A stretch of DNA of 64,000 bases from Haloplasmataceae bacterium (GCA_029240795.1 JARDZP010000005.1:29767-93766); one strand, 5' to 3'. Numbered from the stretch's first letter, positions 10,682 to 20,523 are shown. The notes: generated by a model not told the origin, from the letters alone. Numbers and translations are program-made.

Positions 10682-12064
10682 ATGAAAGAATTTGATATAT
10701 TAGTTTTAGGTGGCGGTCCTGGAGGATATGTAGCCGCAATTAAAGCAGCACAAATGGGTGCTAAAACCGCATTAATTGAAAAACGTGATATTGGTGGAGT
10801 GTGTTTAAATTGGGGATGTATTCCAACGAAAGCTTTATTAAAAAGTGCAAAAGTATATAAATATATGATCCATTCAGAAGATTACGGTATTGACATTGAC
10901 AACAAAGATTCAATAAAAATTAATTGGAAAAATATGGTGTTCCGTAAAGATAGTGTTGTTAAAAAATTAACTGATGGTGTAAAAACATTATTAGATAAAA
11001 ATGGTGTTACCACTATTATGGGTTGGGGTACTGTAATTGATAAAAATACTGTAGAAGTGAATGGTGAAAAAATAAAAACAAAAAATTTAATCTTAGCGAC
11101 AGGTTCATCACCCTTTTTACCGCCTATCAAAGGCTTAAAAGAAGCAATTGATCGGGGATATGCATTAACGAGTGACGCTATATTAAGTGTTGAGAAAATA
11201 CCTCAAGAACTCGTTATTGTAGGTGGTGGAGTAATTGGTATTGAATTTGCGACTTTATTTTCAACATTAGGTTCAAAAGTAACAATTATAGAAAAAGCAA
11301 ATGAGATATTATTAAATGTTGATGAAGATATCGTCAAATTAAAAAAACGTATTCTTAAAAAAGCAAATGTAAATATCTTAACTGAAGCAGAATTAGTTGC
11401 AATCAACGAAAATAATTTAGAAATTAGTATAAACAATCAAAAACAAACAATAAATGCAGATATTGTATTAGTTTCAATCGGTCGTAAAGCAAATATAAAA
11501 GGTCTTGAACCTTTAAATCTAACTACTGATCGTGCTGGTGTCGTAACAAATGAAAAATTAGAAACGAATGTATTAGGTGTTTATGCTATAGGTGATTTAA
11601 ACGGTAAATATATGTTAGCACACGTTGCTTCAGCTGAAGGCATCGTCGCCGTTGAAAATATTATGGGTAAAAATTCTAAAATTAATTACGATAGAGTCCC
11701 ATCATGTATCTATAGTTTCCCTGAAATCGGTTTTGTTGGTTTAACTGAAAAGCAAGCTAAAGAAAAAGGTCATGATGTTGTGACGAGTACATTCCCTCTT
11801 ACTGCTAATGGTAAAGCTTTAGCAGAAGGAGAGTCTGAAGGTTTCATCAAAATCGTGGCTGATAAAAAATATGGTGAAGTTTTAGGTGTACATATTATCG
11901 CTGTAAATGCGACAGATATGATCAGTGAAGCTGTAGTTACACTAGAACTTGAAGGTACTGCTTATGAACTTGCAAAAGCCATCCATCCTCATCCAACCTT
12001 ATCAGAAATAGTTATGGAAGCAGCACATGGTATTATTGATAAACCCATTCATATACTTAAATAA
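10682..12064 (+). CDS. pdhD: Dihydrolipoamide dehydrogenase (E3)
   Basis: This FAD-dependent disulfide oxidoreductase reoxidises lipoamide using NAD+. The FAD motif GGGPGGYVAAIKAA, redox motif GGVCLNWGCIPTK (CxxxxC), NAD motif GGGVIGIE and C-terminal HPHPTLSE with the catalytic His are all present. There is no extra lipoyl domain. I chose the ATG at 10682 with GGAAGTG upstream; a GTG nine bases earlier is too close to the ribosome binding site. It is the last gene of the operon. Confidence 0.93.
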   Translation: MKEFDILVLGGGPGGYVAAIKAAQMGAKTALIEKRDIGGVCLNWGCIPTKALLKSAKVYKYMIHSEDYGIDIDNKDSIKINWKNMVFRKDSVVKKLTDGVKTLLDKNGVTTIMGWGTVIDKNTVEVNGEKIKTKNLILATGSSPFLPPIKGLKEAIDRGYALTSDAILSVEKIPQELVIVGGGVIGIEFATLFSTLGSKVTIIEKANEILLNVDEDIVKLKKRILKKANVNILTEAELVAINENNLEISINNQKQTINADIVLVSIGRKANIKGLEPLNLTTDRAGVVTNEKLETNVLGVYAIGDLNGKYMLAHVASAEGIVAVENIMGKNSKINYDRVPSCIYSFPEIGFVGLTEKQAKEKGHDVVTSTFPLTANGKALAEGESEGFIKIVADKKYGEVLGVHIIAVNATDMISEAVVTLELEGTAYELAKAIHPHPTLSEIVMEAAHGIIDKPIHILK

Positions 12065-12090
12065 TATATTTATTTAAATTCAAATTAAAT

Positions 12091-12130
12091 AAAAAATAGA
12101 GGTTTAACTTTTGTTAATCCTCTATTTTTT
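12091..12130. terminator. Bidirectional terminator between pdhD and lplA
   Basis: AAAAAATAGAGG pairs with CCTCTATTTTTT (12119-12130), and an inner TTAAC/GTTAA extends the stem past one mismatch. A-rich and T-rich flanks let it serve both convergent genes. Confidence 0.8.
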
Positions 12131-12137
12131 TATCTTT

Positions 12138-13130
12138 TTAATAGAATATGCAATTAATTAAATCATCTAATGTTATTTTAAAGAAGTAATCACCCACATC
12201 AATTGTACTTAAAACTTTCCTTAGTGATTGTTCTTCGAATTTATTATCTTCAATAAGTTTTTCTAATTTACTTACTTCTTCTTTACCAAAAAAGTCACCA
12301 AATATTTTTATATTTTCGATTATTCCATCTTCAACTATGAGACGAATATCTAAATTTCCACCTTCATAACGTTTACTTTTTTGAAGATCAAATTTAGGTG
12401 ATTCACCATAATTCCAATCCCATCCATCGTATTTTACTTCTTTTAAGCCATTAATTTTTTTCAAGTCAGATTCTGTTAATTTATATTCTTTACTGCTTAT
12501 ATCGTCAGTACCTAAAATTGATTTAAGTAATTTTTCTTGAAACGCCACAATTGTTGTTGGTTCTTTCAAGTAAGGGAGTACATTAGTAACTCTGCTTCTC
12601 ACTGATTTAATACCTTTAGATTCAATTTTATCTACCTTCACGTTTAATACTCTTGATACAGCTTCTAAATCAGCATTAAAGAGGATTGTGCCATGATGAA
12701 ACATTTTGTTTCTAAAATAACTTTGGGCATTTCCCGAAAACTTTTTTCCCTCAATTGTGATGTCATTTCGACCTGAGAATTCTGCAGGTACACCAAGTTC
12801 ATTAAGTATTTTAATGACAGGTTCGGTAAATTTACGGTAATTATTTAAATTATCTTTTAAATTCTTTGTAACAAAAGTGTAATTTAAATTTCCTAGGTCA
12901 TGGTATACAGCACCACCACCAGAAATACGTCTAACAACATTAATATTGTGTTCGTTAACGTAACTAGAATTAACTTCCTCAATTGTATTTTGGTTTCTTC
13001 CTATTATAACTGACGGCCCGTTTTGCCATAGCAATATGAAGTCTTCATCTATTTCCAAAAATTTTAAAACATATTCTTCTAAAGCTAAATTGAATCTAGG
13101 ATTTGTACTTTTATTTATAATTGTTAACAT
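12138..13130 (-). CDS. lplA: Lipoate-protein ligase A
   Basis: LplA activates free lipoate with ATP and attaches it to lipoyl domains such as that of PdhC. The BPL/LplA motif RRISGGGAVYHDLGNLNYTFV and KKFSGNAQSY are present, followed by a C-terminal accessory domain (about residues 245-330). The chosen ATG has AAAGGAG six bases upstream; a TTG start five codons earlier overlaps that site and is unlikely. It is convergent with the pdh operon, suggesting lipoate scavenging; no lipoate synthase is seen in this window. Confidence 0.92.
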   Translation of the reverse strand: MLTIINKSTNPRFNLALEEYVLKFLEIDEDFILLWQNGPSVIIGRNQNTIEEVNSSYVNEHNINVVRRISGGGAVYHDLGNLNYTFVTKNLKDNLNNYRKFTEPVIKILNELGVPAEFSGRNDITIEGKKFSGNAQSYFRNKMFHHGTILFNADLEAVSRVLNVKVDKIESKGIKSVRSRVTNVLPYLKEPTTIVAFQEKLLKSILGTDDISSKEYKLTESDLKKINGLKEVKYDGWDWNYGESPKFDLQKSKRYEGGNLDIRLIVEDGIIENIKIFGDFFGKEEVSKLEKLIEDNKFEEQSLRKVLSTIDVGDYFFKITLDDLINCIFY

Positions 13131-13162
13131 ATAATCTCCTTTCAAACTATTATTATAATTCT

Positions 13163-13191
13163 AGTCTATCGACTAAAGAAATATTTGTCAA
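13163..13191 (-). promoter_or_regulatory. Possible lplA promoter
   Basis: On the minus strand a perfect -35 TTGACA (13191-13186), a 17-base spacer and -10 TAGACT (13168-13163) lie about 30 bases upstream of the lplA start. Confidence 0.45.
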
Positions 13192-13334
13192 TTCATTTGA
13201 ATTCATTTGAAAATGATGTATTCTATAAAAATAAAATATTATGTGAAAAAGTGTAAATTTTATCTAGGCATTAGCATATTATTATAACAAATAATTCAAT
13301 TTTAATAAATTACATAAAATTAATTAAATTGTTG

Positions 13335-13363
13335 TTGACAAGGACATGATGGTAATATATAAT
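13335..13363 (+). promoter_or_regulatory. Perfect-consensus sigma-A promoter of the opp operon
   Basis: TTGACA (13335-13340), a spacer of exactly 17 bases and TATAAT (13358-13363). Both hexamers and the spacing are ideal. The start site near 13370 leaves a leader of about 215 bases before oppB. Such a strong core promoter suggests repression or leader-level control. Confidence 0.8.
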
Positions 13364-13369
13364 TACTTT

Positions 13370-13584
13370 AAAATTTACTTTAACAAATTAAAGTGTTACA
13401 AATAATTCATACATAAATTAATATTTAGTTATGAATTATTAAAAATTTCACACAAAAATTGGTAAACTACTTAAAAGCGGTTTATATTTTTTAATCAACC
13501 ACTTTATTTTGTTAAAGTGCTAGTTATAGCTTTAAATTTTAAAAAAGTAAACTTTATAATAATTTTATTTAGGGAGGGAAAAAC
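13370..13584 (+). promoter_or_regulatory. Long untranslated leader of the opp operon with inverted repeats
   Basis: The leader contains a perfect 11-bp inverted repeat (AATAATTCATA, 13401-13411, with TATGAATTATT, 13430-13440), a shorter repeat ACTTTAA-caaa-TTAAAGT at about 13378-13395, and a second TTAAAGTG near 13513. I see no match to a known riboswitch or T-box motif. It could hold a repressor site or an RNA switch. Upstream of the promoter, 13191-13210 has a tandem ATTCATTTGA. Confidence 0.45.
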
Positions 13585-14505
13585 TTGTTAAAATTCATTA
13601 TTAAACGGTTTATCTCGATGATATTAACTTTGTTAGTCATCTCGGTAGTAACTTTCTTTCTGATGCATACTGCACCAGGTAATCCATTTACAGGAGAGAA
13701 AGCACTATCACCAGTAGTAATGGCTGCACTGAAAAAAGAATATGGTCTAGACCAACCAATTATTATTCAATATTTCAATTATTTAAAAGGAATTTTAGTA
13801 TTTGATTTTGGTATTTCATTTCATAGGGATGGTATTCCAGTAAGTGAAATCATTCAAAAAACTTATGGTCCTTCAGCTATTATTGGAGCTTTAAGTAGTG
13901 TTTTCATTCTTTTAGTAGGGATACCTATTGGTGTCATTGCTTCACTAAAGCACAATAAATTTGTTGATAGAATGTCAATGTTTCTCTCAATTATTGGTGT
14001 TACCGTTCCTAGCTTTGTATTAGCTACTCTATTTCTATATTATTTTAATACTAAATTAGGGTGGGTACCATCATTTGGTGTAGGTTCATTTAAACATTAC
14101 ATAGGACCTGCATTATGTATATCTGTATTTTCATTAGCATTCGTAACACGTTTAACAAGATCAAGTATGTTAGAAGTATTACAACAGGATTACATAAGAA
14201 CAGCTAGGGCTAAAGGTCTTAATAATTTTAAAGTATTATTTAAACATGCTTTACGTAATGCCCTGATTCCTGTAGTAACCTACGTTGGTCCGATGATTGC
14301 AGGATTATTAACTGGATCTTTTGTAGTTGAAAGAATTTTTGCCATTCCAGGATTAGGACAAAATTTTACTGTAAGTGTAACTAATAGAGATTATACATTA
14401 ATTATGGGAATGACAATGTTCTACGCTGTATTCCTAGTTGTCGCAATATTCTTAGTTGATATTGTTTACTCTTTAATTGATCCTCGTATAAAGTATGAAA
14501 GTTAG
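13585..14505 (+). CDS. oppB: Oligopeptide ABC transporter permease OppB
   Basis: This membrane subunit of a peptide importer has 306 aa and six predicted helices, starting with LKFIIKRFISMILTLLVISVVTFFL. The BPD_transp_1 coupling motif RTARAKGLNNFKVLFKHALRNALIP is present. The start codon is TTG, supported by AGGGAGGG seven bases upstream; no better ATG lies near. It is the first gene of oppBCDFA. Confidence 0.92.
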   Translation: MLKFIIKRFISMILTLLVISVVTFFLMHTAPGNPFTGEKALSPVVMAALKKEYGLDQPIIIQYFNYLKGILVFDFGISFHRDGIPVSEIIQKTYGPSAIIGALSSVFILLVGIPIGVIASLKHNKFVDRMSMFLSIIGVTVPSFVLATLFLYYFNTKLGWVPSFGVGSFKHYIGPALCISVFSLAFVTRLTRSSMLEVLQQDYIRTARAKGLNNFKVLFKHALRNALIPVVTYVGPMIAGLLTGSFVVERIFAIPGLGQNFTVSVTNRDYTLIMGMTMFYAVFLVVAIFLVDIVYSLIDPRIKYES

Positions 14506-14516
14506 AAGGTGAAAAT

Positions 14517-15776
14517 GTGGAAAAATGGGAAATTAATAAGTGGGATAAATTAGATAAAGAGAATACCCTATCAGAAGAATTAAAAAGACCAAGTTTAACA
14601 TTCTGGGCTGATGCATTTAGAAGATTAAGACAAAACAAATTATCAATGATATCCTTAGTTTTTTTAATTATTTTAACTCTTTGTGTTATTTTAATTCCGA
14701 AATTTTGGCCTAGAGATTATGATGATACAATACTTGAATATGCATATATACCTCCAACCTTAGATATTTATGATATTGGAGATAATCAATATATTTATGT
14801 AACTAAAGATTATAAAGGAATTCTTGTTTCCAAAAGTGGTGAACTTATTGAGGCACTCGTACCAATTAATAAAGATACTACAATATCTCTTAAGTATACA
14901 TATAAAATTGATGAAAAATCTATATTAATCAATTATGGTTTAATAAAAGAAGCTACAAGGGAATATAATAAACAAGTTGCAAGAGCTAAAAATGATCCCA
15001 CAATCGATTTAGTTGAAGCGAAAAGAGTCCTTGATAGTACTCCAAGATATAAACTTATAGTTGATGATGTTGAAGTTACTGGTACTACAAATGTTAAAAA
15101 TCAATCTTACCTTTTAGGTACAGACTCATTAGGTCGAGATTTCTTTATTCGAATCATTTATGGTGGAAGAATATCATTAATGGTAGCAATCGTTGCTGCT
15201 TTAGTTAATTTTGTTATAGGAGTAGCTTACGGAGGTATCTCTGGTTATTTTGGTGGCAGAGTTGACAATATTATGATGAGAATTGTCGATACTATAAGTA
15301 CTATTCCTCTAATTCTTTATGTTATTGTCTTAATGGTAGTATTAGAACCTAGTTTAGGAACAATTATTATTGCATTAAGTTTAACCTATTGGGTTGGTAT
15401 GGCCCGAACAGTTAGAGGTCAAGTCCTTAGTTTAAAGGAACAAGAATTTGTTCTAGCTGCTAAAACAATTGGTGCAAGCGTACCTAGAATTTTGTTTAGA
15501 CATATAATACCAAATGCGATGGGTCCAATTATGGTTTCTCTAACAATGCAAATTCCAGCAGCAATATTTACAGAAGCATTCTTAAGTTTCATTGGATTAG
15601 GTGTTATGGAACCGATTCCATCTTGGGGTGCTATAGCTAATGAAGCATATGAAGACTTTTTAGAATATCCATATTTCTTGTTTTATATAGCACTAATAAT
15701 GAGCTTGACATTATTAGCATTTAACTTACTAGGTGACGGGTTAAGAGATGCATTAGACCCAAGATTACGTAAATAG
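14517..15776 (+). CDS. oppC: Oligopeptide ABC transporter permease OppC with large extracytoplasmic insertion
   Basis: The OppC N-terminal helix (about residues 43-63) is followed by roughly 120 residues with few hydrophobic stretches before the standard five-helix BPD_transp_1 domain. The coupling motif is VLAAKTIGASVPRILFRHIIPNAMGP. At 419 aa it is about 100 residues longer than Escherichia coli OppC; similar long OppC proteins are known in lactobacilli and mollicutes. The start is GTG with AGAAGGTGA upstream; the ATG two bases before is out of frame. Confidence 0.9.
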   Translation: MEKWEINKWDKLDKENTLSEELKRPSLTFWADAFRRLRQNKLSMISLVFLIILTLCVILIPKFWPRDYDDTILEYAYIPPTLDIYDIGDNQYIYVTKDYKGILVSKSGELIEALVPINKDTTISLKYTYKIDEKSILINYGLIKEATREYNKQVARAKNDPTIDLVEAKRVLDSTPRYKLIVDDVEVTGTTNVKNQSYLLGTDSLGRDFFIRIIYGGRISLMVAIVAALVNFVIGVAYGGISGYFGGRVDNIMMRIVDTISTIPLILYVIVLMVVLEPSLGTIIIALSLTYWVGMARTVRGQVLSLKEQEFVLAAKTIGASVPRILFRHIIPNAMGPIMVSLTMQIPAAIFTEAFLSFIGLGVMEPIPSWGAIANEAYEDFLEYPYFLFYIALIMSLTLLAFNLLGDGLRDALDPRLRK

Positions 15777-15788
15777 GGGGAGAAAAAG

Positions 15789-16787
15789 ATGAAGAATAAT
15801 ATATTAGAAGTTAAAAATTTAAAAACGTCCTTTTATACCCACCTAGGGGAAGTTCAAGCAATTAGAGGTATATCATTTACAGTTAGTGATGGTGAAATAC
15901 TTGGTATAGTAGGTGAGTCTGGTTCTGGAAAAAGTGTAACTGCACTTTCGATTCTTCAATTGTTAATATATCCTGGTAAAATTAAAGAAGGTAATATCTT
16001 ATTTAATGGAAAAGATTTATTATCATTAAAAGATCATGAAATGCGACACATTCGTGGTAATGAGATTTCTATGATTTTCCAAGATCCAATGACATCACTA
16101 AATCCCGTTTATACGATTGGTAATCAAATCGATGAAGTTTTAAAAGTTCATCAAAGCTTAACAAGACTTGAAAGAAAAGAGAGAACAATAGAACTATTAG
16201 AATTGGTTGGAATTCCTGATCCAGTTAAAAGAAGAAAATGTTATCCTCATGAATTTTCTGGTGGAATGAGACAACGTGCGATGATTGCGATGGCTCTTGC
16301 TTGTGAGCCACAACTACTTATTGCTGATGAACCAACAACTGCTCTAGATGTTACTATTCAAGCTCAAATTTTAAACATCATGAAAAAGATTAATAAAGAA
16401 AAAAATAATTCAACTATTTTAATTACACACGATTTAGGTGTAGTTGCTGAAACCTGTGATAGAGTAATTGTTATGTATGGCGGATTAATAATGGAACAAG
16501 GAACTATTGAACATATTTTTAAGAATCCCTCTCATCCATATACTTTAGGACTACTAAGATCATTACCTAATATCAAACGTAATAATAAAGAAAAATTAAT
16601 TCCGATAAAAGGGACTCCACCTGATTTACTATATCCTCCAAAAGGTTGTCCTTTTGCAGCTCGATGTGATAAAGCCATGAACATATGTAATCATCAATTA
16701 CCAGATTTATTTGAAATTGAAGAAAATCATCGTTCATTATGTTGGCTAAATCATCCTGACTATAAAGCTAGTAGAGAAGAGGTGTAG
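15789..16787 (+). CDS. oppD: Oligopeptide ABC transporter ATP-binding protein OppD
   Basis: Walker A GESGSGKS, signature FSGGMRQR, Walker [13 protein letters not shown] and H-loop ITHDLG are present, as is the C-terminal oligo_HPY segment with cysteines ([14 protein letters not shown]) that in the family can hold a cluster. Length 332 aa. GGGGGAGAAAAAG precedes the ATG. It lies four bases upstream of oppF. Confidence 0.94.
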   Translation: MKNNILEVKNLKTSFYTHLGEVQAIRGISFTVSDGEILGIVGESGSGKSVTALSILQLLIYPGKIKEGNILFNGKDLLSLKDHEMRHIRGNEISMIFQDPMTSLNPVYTIGNQIDEVLKVHQSLTRLERKERTIELLELVGIPDPVKRRKCYPHEFSGGMRQRAMIAMALACEPQLLIADEPTTALDVTIQAQILNIMKKINKEKNNSTILITHDLGVVAETCDRVIVMYGGLIMEQGTIEHIFKNPSHPYTLGLLRSLPNIKRNNKEKLIPIKGTPPDLLYPPKGCPFAARCDKAMNICNHQLPDLFEIEENHRSLCWLNHPDYKASREEV

Positions 16788-16790
16788 GTA

Positions 16791-17957
16791 ATGGATGAAA
16801 ATATATTAGAAGTTAAAAATGTGAAAAAGTATTTCACTAAATCAGAAGGAATATTCGGCGGACGTAAGTTATATGTGAAAGCAGTCGATAATGTCAGTTT
16901 TTCAATAAAAAAAGGTGAAACATTTGGTCTTGTAGGAGAATCTGGGTGTGGTAAGTCAACACTAGGACGATCAATTATCAGATTATACGATATAACAGAT
17001 GGTGAAATATTCTTCAAAGGTCAAAGAATTGCGACTGGATCAATGTTAAATAAAAAAGCAAAAAAACATAAACCAGATAAAATTTTAATGACTAAAATGC
17101 AATTAATTTTTCAAGATCCATATGCTTCTTTAAATCCAAGAATGACAGTTGCAGATATCATTTCTGAGCCTTTATTCATTGCAGATCGATTAAGCGGAGA
17201 AAAAAGTAGAAGAGTAAAACGAATTGCATTAGTTAAAAATAAATTAAAATTGGATATTTTGGAGTTAAATAAACAACAAAATACAGATGATATAGAAAAA
17301 ATTAAAAAAATTAAAGATTTAAAACAAAAAGCTCACGATGAAATTAATCGTGTTAGAGCCGAGTTTAATCCTAAAGAACGCGTGAACGAACTATTAAGTA
17401 CGGTTGGGCTTAATCGTGAACATGCTAGTAGATATCCACATGAATTTTCTGGTGGGCAACGCCAAAGAATTGGGATAGCTCGAGCATTAGCTGTTAATCC
17501 AGAATTTATTGTTTGTGATGAACCGATATCTGCATTAGATGTTTCTATTCAAGCCCAAGTAATCAATTTGCTAGAAGAATTACAAGAAAAATTAGGTTTA
17601 ACTTATTTATTTATTGCTCATGATTTATCAATGGTTAAACATATATCAGATAGAATAGCTGTTATGTACTTAGGTAAAATCGTTGAGGTAGCAAATAGTG
17701 ATGAACTTTTTGAAAACACATTACATCCTTATACAAAGGCGTTACTATCATCAGTTCCTGTACCTGATATAAATAAAGAAAAATTACATGAAAGACAAGT
17801 AATAGAAGGTGAAATACCTAGTCCATTAAATCCACCTTCAGGATGTCGTTTTAGAACACGATGTAAATATGCAACAGAACGTTGCACATTAGAAGAACCA
17901 TTACTTAAAGAACATGGTGAAGGGCATATAGTCGCGTGTCACCTATTAGATGAGTAG
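16791..17957 (+). CDS. oppF: Oligopeptide ABC transporter ATP-binding protein OppF with a charged helical insertion
   Basis: Walker [11 protein letters not shown]-loop [17 protein letters not shown], signature FSGGQRQR, Walker [13 protein letters not shown] and a C-terminal oligo_HPY domain are present. At 388 aa it is about 60 residues longer than usual. The extra stretch (about residues 135-195) is Lys/Glu-rich and likely a coiled coil, lying between the Q-loop and the signature, where other OppF proteins are short. Confidence 0.93.
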   Translation: MDENILEVKNVKKYFTKSEGIFGGRKLYVKAVDNVSFSIKKGETFGLVGESGCGKSTLGRSIIRLYDITDGEIFFKGQRIATGSMLNKKAKKHKPDKILMTKMQLIFQDPYASLNPRMTVADIISEPLFIADRLSGEKSRRVKRIALVKNKLKLDILELNKQQNTDDIEKIKKIKDLKQKAHDEINRVRAEFNPKERVNELLSTVGLNREHASRYPHEFSGGQRQRIGIARALAVNPEFIVCDEPISALDVSIQAQVINLLEELQEKLGLTYLFIAHDLSMVKHISDRIAVMYLGKIVEVANSDELFENTLHPYTKALLSSVPVPDINKEKLHERQVIEGEIPSPLNPPSGCRFRTRCKYATERCTLEEPLLKEHGEGHIVACHLLDE

Positions 17958-17962
17958 ACCAC

Positions 17963-17976
17963 TTACCGAAAGGTAA
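17963..17976 (+). other. Small GAAA-tetraloop hairpin between oppF and oppA
   Basis: TTACC-GAAA-GGTAA could form a stable short hairpin. With no T tract it is unlikely to terminate. It may protect or attenuate, letting oppA be expressed separately from the upstream genes. Confidence 0.4.
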
Positions 17977-18013
17977 TTCTTATAAATTATTAATAATAAA
18001 GGGAGGAAATTTA

Positions 18014-19756
18014 ATGAAAAAGTTATTTATATTATTAACTTTTGTACTTGGAGTATTTGTCCTTACAGCTTGTAAGACAACAACTACAAAGACTACAACT
18101 GGAAATACAACTGGAAATACTACTGGCACAACAACTGTCACAACAACAGCTCCTGTTGTAAGTGATGGGTATTTAGTATTTTCCACACTATCAGATCCAC
18201 AAACTTGGGATCCAAGTCATAATAGTGCTGCTGATGGTGGACATATAATTAATAATATGTTTGAAGGTTTATATAGAGCTACAGCTACAGGTATTGAATT
18301 AGCTGGAGCAACTAGTGTTGATGTATCAACTGACTTAAAAACATATACATTCCATTTAAGAGAAAATGCTAAATGGTCAAATGGTGAAGCAGTTACTGCA
18401 GGTGATTATAAATATTCATGGTTAAGAGTTATTGACCCTGTTAAACCTTCAGAATACTCATTCATTATGTCTCCATATATCGTTGGTGCTGAAGCATACC
18501 TTAAAGGTACTGGAACAGCAGAACAAGTAGGAATTGAAGTTGTTAATGACTTTACTCTTAAAGTAACTTTAATTAATCCAGTTCCATACTTTACTCAATT
18601 ATTATCATTCTATACTTATCTACCTGTATATAGTGCTGATGGAAGTGCTTTAGCTGCTGGGTGGGAAAAGAGCGGTACAGTTGTAAGTAATGGTCCATTC
18701 AAATTTAAAGAATATGCGATTGGTTCTCATATTACAATTGAAAAGAATGATCAATATTGGAATAAAGCTGATGTAAAAATTAAAGGTGTTAGATTTCAAA
18801 TAATCGGGGAAGAAACTACAGCATTAAACGCTTATAATCAAGGCGATGTACATGTTTTAGATTATGTTCCTCTAAATCAAATTACTGAATTGAATGCTAC
18901 TAATCCAGACTTTGAAATTCAAGCTCAAATTGGTACTTATTTCTACGTATTTAACATGGATGATGAAACAATTGGTACACCAGCTGGTGCAAACGGAAAG
19001 AAAATTCGTCAAGCATTATCAATGGCAATTGATCGTACATCTATCGTTGAAAATGTAACAAGAGGTGGACAAATTCCTGCTACTCAATTCGTTCCTGATA
19101 CATTATCTTTCTCTGATGGTACTCCATGGACTGTAGATTATGGAATTAAAGCAACTGTACAAAAAGATGCTGCTAAACAATTACTTGCTGAAGCAGGTTA
19201 TAGTACAGCTGAACAATTAAATAATTTAAGTAGAAAAATTAAATTAGGTTATAACTCAAGTGATGGAAATAATAAGATTGCGGTTGCTCTTCAAGCTATG
19301 TGGAAAGAAAACTTAGGATTAAATGTTTCTATTACACAAGAAGACTGGGCAGTATTCCAAGATTCACGTAAATATGGTGATTATTCAATTGCTCGTCATG
19401 GTTGGTTAGGAGATTATCCAGATCCAAATACGATGTTAGATTTATTTACATCATATTCAGGTAATAATGATTCACAATGGCGTTGGGAAAATGGTACAGG
19501 ATTTGAACATGATACAGTATTAAATCCTGGTAATAAAGCATTTGATGATGCTATTGAAGCAGCTATGACTGCAAGTGGTGCAGCTCGTGACAACTTCTTA
19601 AAAGAAGCTGAAAGAATTCTTGTTCAAGAAGAAGTCGCAGTATTACCTATTTACCATTACAACCGTCTACAATTAATTAACAGTAGTACTGTTGATGGTG
19701 TTGTAAGAACACAAATGGGACATTGGTGGTTTGGTGACGCTGAATTATTTGAATAG
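18014..19756 (+). CDS. oppA: Oligopeptide-binding lipoprotein OppA
   Basis: This is an SBP_bac_5 family solute-binding protein. The N-terminus is a lipoprotein signal with lipobox LTAC (Cys 20), followed by a Thr-rich linker of about 30 residues that keeps the domain away from the membrane. The family motif is GPFKFKEYAIGSHITIEKNDQYW, and the C-terminal half includes ARHGWLGDYPDPNTMLDLF. Length 580 aa. GGGAGG precedes the ATG. It is the last gene of the opp operon, and the terminator follows. Confidence 0.93.
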   Translation: MKKLFILLTFVLGVFVLTACKTTTTKTTTGNTTGNTTGTTTVTTTAPVVSDGYLVFSTLSDPQTWDPSHNSAADGGHIINNMFEGLYRATATGIELAGATSVDVSTDLKTYTFHLRENAKWSNGEAVTAGDYKYSWLRVIDPVKPSEYSFIMSPYIVGAEAYLKGTGTAEQVGIEVVNDFTLKVTLINPVPYFTQLLSFYTYLPVYSADGSALAAGWEKSGTVVSNGPFKFKEYAIGSHITIEKNDQYWNKADVKIKGVRFQIIGEETTALNAYNQGDVHVLDYVPLNQITELNATNPDFEIQAQIGTYFYVFNMDDETIGTPAGANGKKIRQALSMAIDRTSIVENVTRGGQIPATQFVPDTLSFSDGTPWTVDYGIKATVQKDAAKQLLAEAGYSTAEQLNNLSRKIKLGYNSSDGNNKIAVALQAMWKENLGLNVSITQEDWAVFQDSRKYGDYSIARHGWLGDYPDPNTMLDLFTSYSGNNDSQWRWENGTGFEHDTVLNPGNKAFDDAIEAAMTASGAARDNFLKEAERILVQEEVAVLPIYHYNRLQLINSSTVDGVVRTQMGHWWFGDAELFE

Positions 19757-19800
19757 ATAGTTTACCTCACGGTGGTCGATTGAAGTAACTATATATTATA

Positions 19801-19843
19801 AAACTCTTATAGTAGGATTTTCTACTATAAGAGTTTTTTTATT
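19801..19843. terminator. Terminator between oppA and the convergent amidase gene
   Basis: A 15-bp perfect stem (AAACTCTTATAGTAG with CTACTATAAGAGTTT, 19822-19836) and a 6-base loop are followed by T7. It overlaps the end of the minus-strand gene. Confidence 0.88.
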
Positions 19844-20327
19844 TTAATATTTTAATAAAATGCATTCTCGTTTTTTGTGGTTTATAATAGCTAATGTTTA
19901 CTACATCTGGTGAATGTTGGGTGATTAGTGGAGAGCCATTAAAAAAAGCAGTTACAATAGCAACATGATTTATAACATTTTTCTTATTACGATAAAAAAT
20001 AAGATCTCCATAGTTTAATTGATTTAGGTTATCTACTTCAATAGCTCGTGGACCAACATCACTTTTTTGAGATCGACTTTTAATCGTATTGTATAAAGAA
20101 TTTGATAAAACCCAACTGGGTGAATAAGTATGATTTTCTGTATTATACCACCAGGGAGCAATATCATCTTTGACCATTTCTATACCTCCTGCTAATAAGC
20201 ATTGGGATACGAAATTGGTACAGTCACCACCATCATATTCATAAACTTTAAAATAACGATAATCAGGATTTGGATTTTCGTAATATTTAAATGCATAATT
20301 AACAGCTTTCTCGAAAGAATAACTCAT
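19839..20327 (-). CDS. Amidase_6-domain protein, NlpC/P60-like cysteine hydrolase fold
   Basis: The 162-aa protein starts MSYSFEKAVNYAFKYYENPN and has the Amidase_6 core GGDCTNFVSQCLLAGG (probable catalytic Cys) and a later NHVAIVTAFF segment with the likely catalytic His. No signal peptide or membrane helix is visible, unlike most secreted relatives, so the site of action and substrate are unclear. AAGGAAGG precedes the ATG. It is a single gene, convergent with opp and divergent from the guaA riboswitch. Confidence 0.75.
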   Translation of the reverse strand: MSYSFEKAVNYAFKYYENPNPDYRYFKVYEYDGGDCTNFVSQCLLAGGIEMVKDDIAPWWYNTENHTYSPSWVLSNSLYNTIKSRSQKSDVGPRAIEVDNLNQLNYGDLIFYRNKKNVINHVAIVTAFFNGSPLITQHSPDVVNISYYKPQKTRMHFIKILK

Positions 20328-20388
20328 ATAAACACCTTCCTTTAATCTTTAGTTTATATTATGTCAAAAAAATAATAACGTTATCATA

Positions 20389-20417
20389 TTGATTAGTTTC
20401 TTATTATAAGTTAGAAT
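20389..20417 (+). promoter_or_regulatory. Promoter of the guanine riboswitch-guaAB transcript
   Basis: -35 TTGATT (20389-20394), a 17-base spacer and -10 TAGAAT (20412-20417). The predicted start near 20424 is exactly where the riboswitch P1 stem begins. Confidence 0.65.
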
Positions 20418-20424
20418 TAATTAA

Positions 20425-20493
20425 ATTCGTATATCCTCGATAATATGGTTCGAGAGTCTCTACCCCAAAACCTTAAAATTTGGGACTATGAAT
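20425..20493 (+). promoter_or_regulatory. Guanine riboswitch aptamer (purine class)
   Basis: P1 is formed by ATTCGTA (20425-20431) and TATGAAT (20487-20493). Conserved core elements are TATATCCTCGATAATATGG, GTCTCTACC and the CTTAAA loop, in the order of known purine riboswitches. The specificity base in GGGACTATG is C (20486), which indicates guanine rather than adenine. Genes downstream (guaA, guaB) make GMP, as expected for guanine feedback. Confidence 0.92.
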
Positions 20494-20523
20494 ATGGCTT
20501 TTTTTGTCATATTCGGAATAGTA

